Below are positions 1 through 5,982 of a stretch of DNA of 8,694 nucleotides, piece by piece. Both the position numbers and the translations under genes were made by a program. The first letter of the stretch is position 1. Every line of letters begins with the position of its first letter. The stretch lies in NCBI GenBank assembly GCA_900319195.1, contig ONNL01000125.1, forward strand, positions 1-8,694. The letters run 5' to 3'. This DNA comes from an uncultured Ruminococcus sp. Its GTDB lineage: Bacteria; Bacillota; Clostridia; Oscillospirales; Ruminococcaceae. The notes below the pieces were generated by a model, which saw only the letters and a list, made by a program, of their open reading frames with translations, did not search any database and was not told the origin of the DNA.

Positions 1-1872
1 ATTTACTCCATGCTCGGCGGCGGTGAGACATATCTCCTCGACCTTGCAAACGGTTCAGCGACAAACGGCACAAATATACAGATATACTCAAATACAAGCT
101 CTGACGCACAGCTTTTCAGATTCTATGAGAATTCCGACGGTTCGTATACAATAACCACAAAGAATTCGACAGATTCCGGTGCAGTCGAGATAGTGAACGC
201 ATACACAACAAGCGGCGCAAATGTACAGGAATGGGAGAGAAATGGTGCTACCTGCCAGAACTGGAATGCTGAAAAGGTAAGCTATACAGTTCCCGTTACC
301 ACCACAACAGTCACAACTACAACGACAACAGCACGTCCGCTCACAACAGCTACTTCGATAGTTACAGTTACTCAGCCTGCTGAATCTCAGAAGGTGCTCG
401 TTAAGGACCCGGGCGAAGTAAACGGCGATGGTACGGTATCTGTTGCCGATCCCACACTGATAATGCAGTTTCTTGCAAATCCCGACAACTATGGTCCTAA
501 CGGCGTAAACAAGATCGACGAGCAGGGCATGAAGAATGCCGATGTTGTTGACAATGACGGCGTAAATGCTATTGACGCGCTTGCAATACAGAAATACTGC
601 GCAGGAAGTACAGAGCTTCCGCCCAAGGAGTATGAGGAGACTCCCGCGTATACAGTTGTAACATCAATTGTTTACATAACCGAGACTACAACAACTGCTC
701 CTCCTGCAACAACGACAGATATTTCTGAAAATGTATACTATGCGATAGACGCTGTTTATGAGGACGGCGTAACAGAGACAACTAACGGCGGCTTTGCAGG
801 TACAGCGTATGTGAACCTCGCAAACAACAATACAAGCAACATCACATGGATAGTCGATGTTCCCGCAGGTGCGGCTGGAAGCTATTATGTCAATATCCGC
901 ATGGCTAACGGCACGGACGCTGACCGTATGATGAAGATAATCGTTAACGGCGATACAAACAATTACTGGATGCAGTCGTTCACAGGTACAGGCGCTTGGA
1001 CAACTTGGGCTGACAGGGGAATAGTTCTTCCTATGAAGGCCGGAACAAATACAATTCAGCTCATATCCGCAACTGCAAACGGCGGTCCGAACCTTGACTA
1101 TATCACACTTACAAAGACAGATGAGCCTGTTGCTGAGTACTATGTTGAACCCGTGGTTACTACAACAGCAGTAAGCAATGACCCTGTTATATACATCGCA
1201 GGCGACTCGACCGTACAGAGCTACAGCTCAAGCGCAAGAGCTACCACAGGCGGTCCTATTCAGGGCTGGGGATACTTCCTCAATACATACTTCAACGACA
1301 AGGTATCGGTAGTAAACCGCGCGATCGCAGGCAGAAGCTCCAAGAGCTTCTACGACCAGGGCAGATTCACAGCTATCGAGGAATCTCTCAAGGCAGGGGA
1401 CTACGTTCTCATTCAGTTTGCTATCAACGACTCGGCATCGTCGAATGCTGAGAGATATGCACCTGTCTGCAACAATGTTGACAATCCCACATCGGGCTCG
1501 TATGAGTGGTATATGACTCAGTTCATCACCGCTGCACTTGCAAAGGGCGCTACTCCGATTCTTGTAACAACTACGCTCAGCGCTAAGTCCTACTCTAACG
1601 GTAAGTTTGTGGGCAGCTATACCAATTATTGTAATGCCTGCAAGAGCCTTGCTGCAAAGTACAGCATCCCTTGCGTTGACCTTAATACTCTTATGGTGAA
1701 CCACTATAACTCGGTCGGCTATGATACGGCATATAGCTATCATATGGCATCTGTTATCGAGGGCAGTACAGACCTTACTCACTTCAATGACACAGGAGCA
1801 AATATCGTTGCAGGACTTGTTGCAAACGCTATCAAGGGACTCGGTATTCCTCTTTCATCATATGTAAAATAA
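1..1872 (+). CDS. Modular secreted acetylesterase: CBM13 / dockerin I / CBM35 / CE12-type SGNH hydrolase (5'-truncated)
   Basis: Probably a secreted carbohydrate esterase that removes acetyl groups from rhamnogalacturonan or related polysaccharides, with a dockerin for attachment to a cohesin scaffold. The frame is open from base 1, and the ATG at 10 has no ribosome site, so the true start lies upstream. Numbering from that Met: residues 4-92 are ricin-type CBM13 repeats (QLF at 34-36, QNW at 83-85). Residues 92-130 are a Thr-rich linker. Residues 132-200 are a dockerin with calcium loops E136-D147 and D178-D189. A second Thr linker follows, then a CBM35-like beta-sandwich at about 242-369. 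Residues 393-620 are the SGNH/CE12 domain: GDST with nucleophile Ser400, Gly441 in GRSS, Asn473 in FAIND (many CE12 enzymes have GHND), and Asp588-x-x-His591. CBM13-dockerin-CBM35-CE12 order is known in R. flavefaciens, sometimes with a second CE12 in front. Module calls are strong; the exact substrate is inferred. Confidence 0.9.
   Translation: MYSMLGGGETYLLDLANGSATNGTNIQIYSNTSSDAQLFRFYENSDGSYTITTKNSTDSGAVEIVNAYTTSGANVQEWERNGATCQNWNAEKVSYTVPVTTTTVTTTTTTARPLTTATSIVTVTQPAESQKVLVKDPGEVNGDGTVSVADPTLIMQFLANPDNYGPNGVNKIDEQGMKNADVVDNDGVNAIDALAIQKYCAGSTELPPKEYEETPAYTVVTSIVYITETTTTAPPATTTDISENVYYAIDAVYEDGVTETTNGGFAGTAYVNLANNNTSNITWIVDVPAGAAGSYYVNIRMANGTDADRMMKIIVNGDTNNYWMQSFTGTGAWTTWADRGIVLPMKAGTNTIQLISATANGGPNLDYITLTKTDEPVAEYYVEPVVTTTAVSNDPVIYIAGDSTVQSYSSSARATTGGPIQGWGYFLNTYFNDKVSVVNRAIAGRSSKSFYDQGRFTAIEESLKAGDYVLIQFAINDSASSNAERYAPVCNNVDNPTSGSYEWYMTQFITAALAKGATPILVTTTLSAKSYSNGKFVGSYTNYCNACKSLAAKYSIPCVDLNTLMVNHYNSVGYDTAYSYHMASVIEGSTDLTHFNDTGANIVAGLVANAIKGLGIPLSSYVK
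298..351 (+). repeat. Thr-rich linker-coding low-complexity tract
   Basis: An ACN-codon-rich, almost A/C-only stretch encodes the flexible Thr-rich linker between CBM13 and the dockerin. Similar shorter tracts recur near 685-717 (dockerin to CBM35) and 1156-1173 (CBM35 to esterase). Such linkers are usual in secreted ruminococcal enzymes and are probable O-glycosylation sites. It is a coding repeat, not a mobile or CRISPR repeat. Confidence 0.7.
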
Positions 1873-1877
1873 TGTTT

Positions 1878-1986
1878 TTATCGGGGGAAAACTTTGTTAA
1901 GCTTCCTCTACGCAGCTAAAGCAGCTATTACCCGATAGTGACCTATCGGATAATAGAGGAAGCTTAAAAAGGGTTTCCCCCGATAA
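1878..1986. repeat. 109-bp nested palindrome between convergent genes (bidirectional terminator or MITE/REP-like element)
   Basis: Three nested inverted repeats share one centre. The outer arms (1878-1890 and 1974-1986) match over 13 bp, TTATCGGGGGAAA. The middle arms (1897-1910 and 1954-1967) match over 14 bp, TTAAGCTTCCTCTA. They are separated from the outer arms by 6 nt on each side that pair poorly. The inner hairpin (1926-1938 and 1943-1955) has a 13-bp stem with one mismatch and a TGAC loop. A direct repeat, GCAGCTA, occurs at 1912-1918 and 1921-1927. The element starts 5 nt after the esterase stop and ends 9 nt after the EAL stop, so it could end transcription from both sides. No clean T-tract follows either stem. 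The terminal TA and matched ends would also fit a small non-autonomous insertion element. Confidence 0.75.
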
Positions 1987-1995
1987 TTCACATAT

Positions 1996-3921
1996 TCAGC
2001 TGTTGCATTTTTTGATATAGTCAAGGAATTCTTTCTCGCAGACAGGTCGAGAGAAGAGGAAGCCCTGAAGGTACTCGACGTTCTGAGCCTCGAGCTTAGC
2101 CTTTTGAACCTCAGTTTCAACGCCCTCAACGACGGTTTTGAGGTCGAGGTCCTTGACCATTTGGATCATATGTGTAAGCAGGCGGTCGCTCTGCTCGCTC
2201 TCGTCAGCCGCCCAGAGAAAGCTCTTATCCACCTTTATGAGTGAGAACGGGAACTTGATGATATAGCTGTAATTCGAGTAGCCCGTGCCGAAGTCGTCGA
2301 GCGAGAAGTGATAGCCGCGCTTATGGAGCTCGGTGACAATGCTGAGCATTTCGGTCTCGTTGTAGTAGAGTGCGGACTCGGTAATCTCGAGGTTGACCAT
2401 TTCGTGCGGAATACCGTACTTTTCAAGTATAGCATCAAATCGGTCGGGGATAGTCTCGTCCATACACTGAACTGTTGAGAGGTTCACCTCAACGAAGTCG
2501 ATACCGAGCTTTTTAAGGTCGTGCTCATGAATGAACCGACAGACATTTTCAAACACGAAGGTACCGATAAAGTTTATAGTACCGTTTTGTTCGGCAATGT
2601 GGATAAACTCCTCGGGCGAAATGAAGCCGAGCTCGGAGTCGTTGAGTCTAAGCAGAGCCTCAGCCGAGTGCACCCTATGCTCTGCGGTATCGAAGATAGG
2701 CTGATAGTAGACCTCAAAAGACCTGTTGTCGATTGCTCTCTGAATAGCCCTTTCAACAGCATTTCTCCTTACCTGCTCGTTGAGACCGTTTATGGAAGAT
2801 ATTCTGCCGCTTCCGAGCTTTGTCTCAAAGTCGGTGAAAACTATGTCGTTGACCTGATCCATGCTGACAGCCTTATCGGGAATATCCGTTACAAGAATCT
2901 GAACGGGGATAACGAGGTCAACGGTGCTTCCGTGCCATTTATCTTCAAAGCGACTGATAATGGACTCCATGATTTCGTCGGTATTGAAGCCGTCGTCCTT
3001 GTAGGCGATAAGTACGAAGTTACCTCTGCCGATGTAGTATATATCCGTGCAGTCGCTGAAATTCTCGTCTAGCCACTTGTAGATACTCTTTTGCATAGCG
3101 GAGAAGTTGTCCATACCGAATACAGACGAGCTGTAATGCTGAGTATGGGTCTTTACAGCGATTATCTCAGCTCTCGAATATGTTCCGAAGATGATGTTGA
3201 CATCATTCTGGAAAGCGTAGCGGTTTCGTGCACCCGTGCTCTTGTCGATATTTTCGCCGTCGCTCTCGATGATGAAGAATTCACCGAGCATACAAAGTGT
3301 CTGGATAAGATAGGTTATCTTGAGGTGACTGCTTGCCGCCTGCACTATGAGACTGATGACGAATCCGCCGATAAGCAGGGACATATACATGATCTCGTGC
3401 TTAAAGACCTTTCGTACACGTATCAGATAGGAGATAATGCAGATGATGTAGAATGAGACGACAACAAAGAAGTAGTTGTAGAGTACCCCGTGGGTATAGC
3501 TGCCGTCCATGCCAATGCCCCAGCAAAGATGTCTCAAAGGAGGAATTAGGATAAGCAGGCACAGTACAGCTTCGGGAATGGTCATCAGGTAGAAGCTCTT
3601 GTTGAAGAACCCCGCTTTATTCGGTCTGAAATGGATTCTCACATATAAAAGGAACAGGAAAGGCACCAAGTTGTGCAGAAGGTGAGATATAAAGGACGTG
3701 ATCGTGCATACGTCGTAGTTGAACTTTGAGGGGTCATTCCTCATTATAAGGGTGAAAACCTCGCAGAGTGACGCAATACCGAGGAAAGAGACTATGAGCA
3801 TAAATATGCGCGTGGTTTTCTTTTTCATGTCCTTTTTAAGCAGACAGAATCCGATAATTACAATTGCTATCAGAAAAGCGCTTATATTGAAATTCAGATT
3901 GTAACGACCCTGCGGATACAT
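1996..3921 (-). CDS. Seven-helix membrane protein with degenerate GGDEF and EAL c-di-GMP phosphodiesterase domain
   Basis: Predicted membrane-bound phosphodiesterase hydrolysing cyclic di-GMP to pGpG. Residues 1-220 hold about seven hydrophobic segments (roughly 11-28, 38-60, 74-94, 111-130, 145-168, 177-196, 202-217), a likely sensory module. Residues 225-372 resemble a GGDEF domain (the DKSTGARNRYAF stretch matches its usual start), but the active-site signature is replaced by GRGNF at 298-302, so cyclase activity is not expected. Residues 388-635 are an EAL domain with its metal and catalytic residues present: Glu421 in EAL, Asn480 in VNLS, Glu512 in LEITES, Asp542-Asp543 in DDFGTG, Lys563 in IKVD, Glu599 in EGVET and Gln619 in QGFLFSRP. 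The ATG at 3921 is preceded by GAGGTG and a promoter at 3966-3994. It converges on the esterase gene. The signal sensed cannot be read from sequence. Confidence 0.92.
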   Translation of the reverse strand: MYPQGRYNLNFNISAFLIAIVIIGFCLLKKDMKKKTTRIFMLIVSFLGIASLCEVFTLIMRNDPSKFNYDVCTITSFISHLLHNLVPFLFLLYVRIHFRPNKAGFFNKSFYLMTIPEAVLCLLILIPPLRHLCWGIGMDGSYTHGVLYNYFFVVVSFYIICIISYLIRVRKVFKHEIMYMSLLIGGFVISLIVQAASSHLKITYLIQTLCMLGEFFIIESDGENIDKSTGARNRYAFQNDVNIIFGTYSRAEIIAVKTHTQHYSSSVFGMDNFSAMQKSIYKWLDENFSDCTDIYYIGRGNFVLIAYKDDGFNTDEIMESIISRFEDKWHGSTVDLVIPVQILVTDIPDKAVSMDQVNDIVFTDFETKLGSGRISSINGLNEQVRRNAVERAIQRAIDNRSFEVYYQPIFDTAEHRVHSAEALLRLNDSELGFISPEEFIHIAEQNGTINFIGTFVFENVCRFIHEHDLKKLGIDFVEVNLSTVQCMDETIPDRFDAILEKYGIPHEMVNLEITESALYYNETEMLSIVTELHKRGYHFSLDDFGTGYSNYSYIIKFPFSLIKVDKSFLWAADESEQSDRLLTHMIQMVKDLDLKTVVEGVETEVQKAKLEAQNVEYLQGFLFSRPVCEKEFLDYIKKCNS

Positions 3922-3926
3922 TCCCT

Positions 3927-3932
3927 CACCTC
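3927..3932 (-). promoter_or_regulatory. Ribosome binding site of the EAL gene
   Basis: Read on the minus strand this is GAGGTG, 5 nt before the ATG at 3921. It supports that start codon. Confidence 0.7.
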
Positions 3933-3965
3933 GATCACCGTCAAATTTTAGATATTATCAATATC

Positions 3966-3994
3966 ATTATAACATATATTTGCAAAAATAGCAA
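3966..3994 (-). promoter_or_regulatory. Sigma-70-type promoter of the EAL gene
   Basis: On the minus strand a -35 TTGCTA (3994-3989, 4 of 6 matches) is followed after exactly 17 nt by a perfect -10 TATAAT (3971-3966). Transcription would start near 3959, giving a leader of about 38 nt before the ATG at 3921. Confidence 0.65.
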
Positions 3995-4046
3995 GAGACG
4001 CGGAAAAAGATTTCCTGTTAATTATTACTTTACCGCGAACAAGGAG

Positions 4047-4061
4047 GCGGCGACACGCCGC
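4047..4061. repeat. Short GC-rich hairpin
   Basis: GCGGCG and CGCCGC pair perfectly around an ACA loop, directly after an AAGGAGG string and before an AT-rich tract. In the EAL direction it lies upstream of the promoter, so it would not be in that mRNA. It could be the terminator stem of a lost gene or a regulator site; its role is unknown. Confidence 0.45.
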
Positions 4062-4124
4062 TTATAAAATATATACATGATTTGGTCAAGACTATTGGGT
4101 GATGAAGTTTTATTTTTAGTTATA

Positions 4125-4177
4125 GTTCACAAGGAGTAGGATGTCTGGATGACAGTGAACTGCACAGCTTTGTGAAC
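4125..4177. repeat. Inverted repeat GTTCACAA / TTGTGAAC
   Basis: Two perfect 8-bp arms (4125-4132 and 4170-4177) are separated by 37 nt. The octamer arms could be two half-sites of a DNA-binding protein or the closing stem of a structured RNA. There is no independent support for either. Confidence 0.35.
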
Positions 4178-4329
4178 ACAGCACAAAAGCTCCTATGTCT
4201 GATCGGATCAGGCAGCGAACAGTCTTTATGATATGCCGATCATATGGAAAACATTTGTGTATACTAACGAAAATCATCCGGTAATGAATTGTTTGTTGTG
4301 GATAACAATACAAAAAATGCTTTTTATCA

Positions 4330-4358
4330 TTGACACCCGGGGATTGAAGTGATAATAT
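4330..4358 (+). promoter_or_regulatory. Promoter of the AraC-type regulator gene
   Basis: A perfect -35 TTGACA (4330-4335) is followed after 17 nt by TAATAT (4353-4358, 4 of 6 matches). A competing reading is GATAAT at 4351-4356 with 15-nt spacing. Transcription would start near 4365, giving a leader of about 35 nt before the GTG at 4400. Confidence 0.6.
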
Positions 4359-4385
4359 TTATATTGTTATAAGAAGCTAACGCAA

Positions 4386-4391
4386 GAGGGG
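4386..4391 (+). promoter_or_regulatory. Ribosome binding site that decides the GTG start
   Basis: GAGGGG lies 8 nt before the GTG at 4400. The nearby ATG at 4392 is in another frame and too close to this site, so GTG is the better start for the regulator. Confidence 0.55.
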
Positions 4392-4399
4392 ATGATAAA

Positions 4400-5218
4400 G
4401 TGCCTGAATACCAGCTGTTTCCCGATATAAAACTTATAATCGGCAAGTATGATACTACGTCCGTAATGAACGCAGCAGTAGTAAACTTCTGCATCAGCGG
4501 GATGTGTGAATATTCTGTCGGGCAGCAGTATTATTACCTGAAGGCAGACAACTGCATAGTTTTGCAGAACGTAAACTTCCCCGGAACGGGTATTTCATAT
4601 TCGTATGATTACCGCGGCATTACTTTGCTGATAGACTCACAGTACAGAGATGCTGCTTTTTCAGATTTTCTTGATATGCAGGAGCTGTTCAGAAAAATGT
4701 CTCGTAGAGAGAGGTGCATATTAAGTGCGGATGAAAAAATGCGGATGCTGTTTTCGGATATATACAAGGAACACAATTCTTCAAAAGCGGCTGTACTCAG
4801 GATAAAGGTGCTGGAGCTGCTGAATGAAAGGGAAATAGCAGTATGCGCACAGCAGGGACTTATAGAACAGATCGGAGAGTTTATATGCCGCAACACTTCA
4901 GATCACTACACTATTTCCGAGCTTTCAGAGATGTTCAGGATCAACCCCACTACTCTGAAAAGTATGTTCAGACAGGTTTTTGGCAGCCCTGTTTATTCGT
5001 ATACAAAGTACAGAGAGATGTTCCGTGCAGCGGAGCTTATGTGTACCTCCGATATGAGGATAATAGATATTGCCGAGGAAGTAGGCTACTGCAACCCAAG
5101 CAAGTTTTCAGGAGCCTTCCGTGAAGTAATGGGAGTTAATCCTAAATATTACCAAATGGAGCATAAAAAGCTGTACGCCGACCGGAACTGCCTGATATCG
5201 GAAAATCTGACGTATTAG
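4400..5218 (+). CDS. AraC family (PchR-like) transcriptional regulator
   Basis: A 272-residue DNA-binding regulator beginning at GTG 4400. The C-terminal part, residues 155-252, is a typical AraC double helix-turn-helix. The first helix pair is around YTISELSEMFRINPTTLKSM (170-189). The second is around IIDIAEEVGYCNPSKFSGAF (221-240), followed by the family-typical GVNPKYY. The N-terminal 150 residues are a divergent ligand-sensing part, probably cupin-like, with several cysteines (31, 36, 52, 106, 149). The NPTTLKSMF stretch resembles PchR-type regulators, which answer to siderophores or metals. The gene lies 103 nt upstream of the DUF6110, HMA and P-type ATPase genes on the same strand, so a role in controlling that metal cluster is likely but inferred. 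It has its own promoter. Family assignment is firm; the ligand is unknown. Confidence 0.88.
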   Translation: MPEYQLFPDIKLIIGKYDTTSVMNAAVVNFCISGMCEYSVGQQYYYLKADNCIVLQNVNFPGTGISYSYDYRGITLLIDSQYRDAAFSDFLDMQELFRKMSRRERCILSADEKMRMLFSDIYKEHNSSKAAVLRIKVLELLNEREIAVCAQQGLIEQIGEFICRNTSDHYTISELSEMFRINPTTLKSMFRQVFGSPVYSYTKYREMFRAAELMCTSDMRIIDIAEEVGYCNPSKFSGAFREVMGVNPKYYQMEHKKLYADRNCLISENLTY

Positions 5219-5256
5219 CATCACATACCAACCTTTTCTTTTCAGAGCGGAAAAAC

Positions 5257-5285
5257 TTCATTACATATGTTAATATAAATATAAG
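5257..5285 (+). promoter_or_regulatory. Candidate promoter of the DUF6110-HMA-ATPase genes
   Basis: A good -10 TATAAG (5280-5285, 5 of 6) is paired at 17 nt with a poor -35 TTCATT (5257-5262, 3 of 6). A strong -10 with a weak -35 is what an activator-dependent promoter often shows, which would fit control by the AraC-type regulator just upstream. Several overlapping AT-rich hexamers make the call uncertain. Confidence 0.35.
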
Positions 5286-5321
5286 GAAACAAACCTGTTC
5301 AAAAAATAATGAGGTGATCTT

Positions 5322-5618
5322 ATGAGATTTAATGATTTTCCGTGGAAAAAAATAGGTCTTTTTGCAGGCGGAGTACTTTTCGGTACAGCAGGTATAAGAG
5401 TGCTTTCAAGCAAGGATGCGAAGAAATGCTACACTCATGCAACAGCCGCTGTCCTTCGTGCAAAATCAAACGTGATGGAAACTGTAACAACTGTCCGTGA
5501 GAACTGTGATGATATCCTTGCAGATGCAAAGGAGATCAACGAGCAGAGGATACTTGAAGAAGACGCTGCCGTCATTGAAGACGAGCTTGAGAAAGCTGTA
5601 GACACAAGTGAAGAATAA
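5322..5618 (+). CDS. DUF6110-like small membrane-anchored protein
   Basis: A 98-residue protein with ATG at 5322 and ribosome site GAGGTG at 5311-5316, 5 nt upstream. Residues 11-28 form a Gly-rich hydrophobic segment (IGLFAGGVLFGTAGIRVL), probably one membrane helix. It is followed by SSKDAKKCY and an Ala-rich helical stretch (38-50). The Glu/Asp-rich C-terminus (residues 61-98) is probably a helix in the cytoplasm. From memory it resembles DUF6110, a family of unknown function that occurs in clostridia beside an HMA-domain P-type ATPase; that match was not checked by search. It lies between the AraC-like regulator and the HMA/ATPase genes, so an accessory role in metal transport or metal-stress response is possible. 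No catalytic motif is visible. The gene looks intact, unlike the ATPase downstream. Confidence 0.75.
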   Translation: MRFNDFPWKKIGLFAGGVLFGTAGIRVLSSKDAKKCYTHATAAVLRAKSNVMETVTTVRENCDDILADAKEINEQRILEEDAAVIEDELEKAVDTSEE

Positions 5619-5623
5619 AACTG

Positions 5624-5652
5624 AAACAGGCCGCTTTTGACGGTCTGTTTTT
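5624..5652 (+). terminator. Intrinsic terminator-like hairpin inside the metal cluster
   Basis: AAACAGGCCG (5624-5633) and CGGTCTGTTT (5641-5650) form a 10-bp stem with one G-U pair and a 7-nt loop, ending in a run of five T (5648-5652). It starts 5 nt after the DUF6110 stop and ends just before the AGGAGG of the next gene. It could partly terminate the transcript, so that the small protein is made in excess over the ATPase. Confidence 0.6.
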
Positions 5653-5667
5653 ATAGGAGGACATACT

Positions 5668-5982
5668 ATGAAGTGTAAGATCATGCATGAATCAAAGGGG
5701 CGTATGCGTGTACGCTTCTGTATAAAGCGGATGACACTGAAACAGGCTGATATAGCTGAATATTCGTTGTCAGCGATAATCGGAGTGACACGGGTACAGG
5801 TGTTTGAGCGGACCTGCGATATCGTCATTGCCTATACCTGTCCGAGGGAGGAGATTATCCGTCAGCTCTCAGCATTCGCATTTGATGATGCGAAAAACGA
5901 AAACCTTGTACCTGAATGCACGGGCAGGGAACTGAACAGACAATACGAAGAAAAACTGGCGGCGGACGTTATGACCGTATAG
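5668..5982 (+). CDS. HMA-like N-terminal domain of a P1B-type ATPase (now a separate short ORF)
   Basis: A 104-residue ORF with a strong ribosome site, AGGAGG at 5655-5660, 7 nt before the ATG. Residues 1-72 follow the heavy-metal-associated beta-alpha-beta fold of P1B-ATPases, but the usual GMxCxxC metal loop is replaced by MHESKGRMRVRF, so this is a degenerate HMA_2-type domain that probably does not bind metal through a Cys pair. Residues 83-97 (ECTGRELNRQYEEKL) are the connector that in intact relatives leads into the membrane part. After Leu97 the frame runs through a deletion junction and ends in about seven unrelated residues (AADVMTV). The ORF is therefore best read as the 5' piece of a broken ATPase gene, not as a free metallochaperone, although a stable domain-sized protein could still be made. 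Confidence 0.75.
   Translation: MKCKIMHESKGRMRVRFCIKRMTLKQADIAEYSLSAIIGVTRVQVFERTCDIVIAYTCPREEIIRQLSAFAFDDAKNENLVPECTGRELNRQYEEKLAADVMTV

Larger units (their letters stand above)
3933..4329. other. Divergent intergenic region without a convincing gene
   Basis: This stretch between the EAL gene and the AraC-type regulator holds the EAL promoter, a GC-rich hairpin at 4047-4061 and an inverted repeat at 4125-4177. Reading 4106-4213 on the plus strand gives about 35 protein-like residues (including DDSELHSFVNTAQKLL) ending at TGA, but with no start codon. It could be a gene remnant or chance. Minus-strand reading of 4116-4313 gives a Cys/His-rich peptide without family features. I see no tRNA, recognisable riboswitch or mobile element here. 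Confidence 0.5.

Noticed and set aside
298..351. ACN repeat as a CRISPR or tandem DNA repeat
   Set aside because: It is in frame, irregular, has no spacers and encodes a Thr-rich linker.
1228..1782. Long antisense open frame under the esterase domain
   Set aside because: The plus strand here carries clear CE12 motifs; the antisense reading has no start signals or known domain.
2521..3456. Two plus-strand open frames (2521-3072 and 3091-3456) opposite the EAL gene
   Set aside because: They mirror the codon bias of the EAL/GGDEF coding strand and show no ribosome sites or domains.
4041..4079. AAGGAGG at 4041-4047 as the ribosome site of a small gene at ATG 4077
   Set aside because: The distance is about 30 nt and the frame gives only about 20 residues.
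4116..4313. Minus-strand 65-residue open frame in the intergenic region
   Set aside because: No ribosome site, odd Cys/His-rich composition, no family resemblance, and it overlaps the inverted repeat.
4366..4381. GTTA-8-TAAC palindrome near the regulator start
   Set aside because: Four-base arms are expected by chance in AT-rich leader sequence.
5916..5957. ATG 5916 as the real start of the ATPase
   Set aside because: Its first 14 residues are HMA-domain codons read in another frame, with no ribosome site; homologous sequence begins only after the junction.
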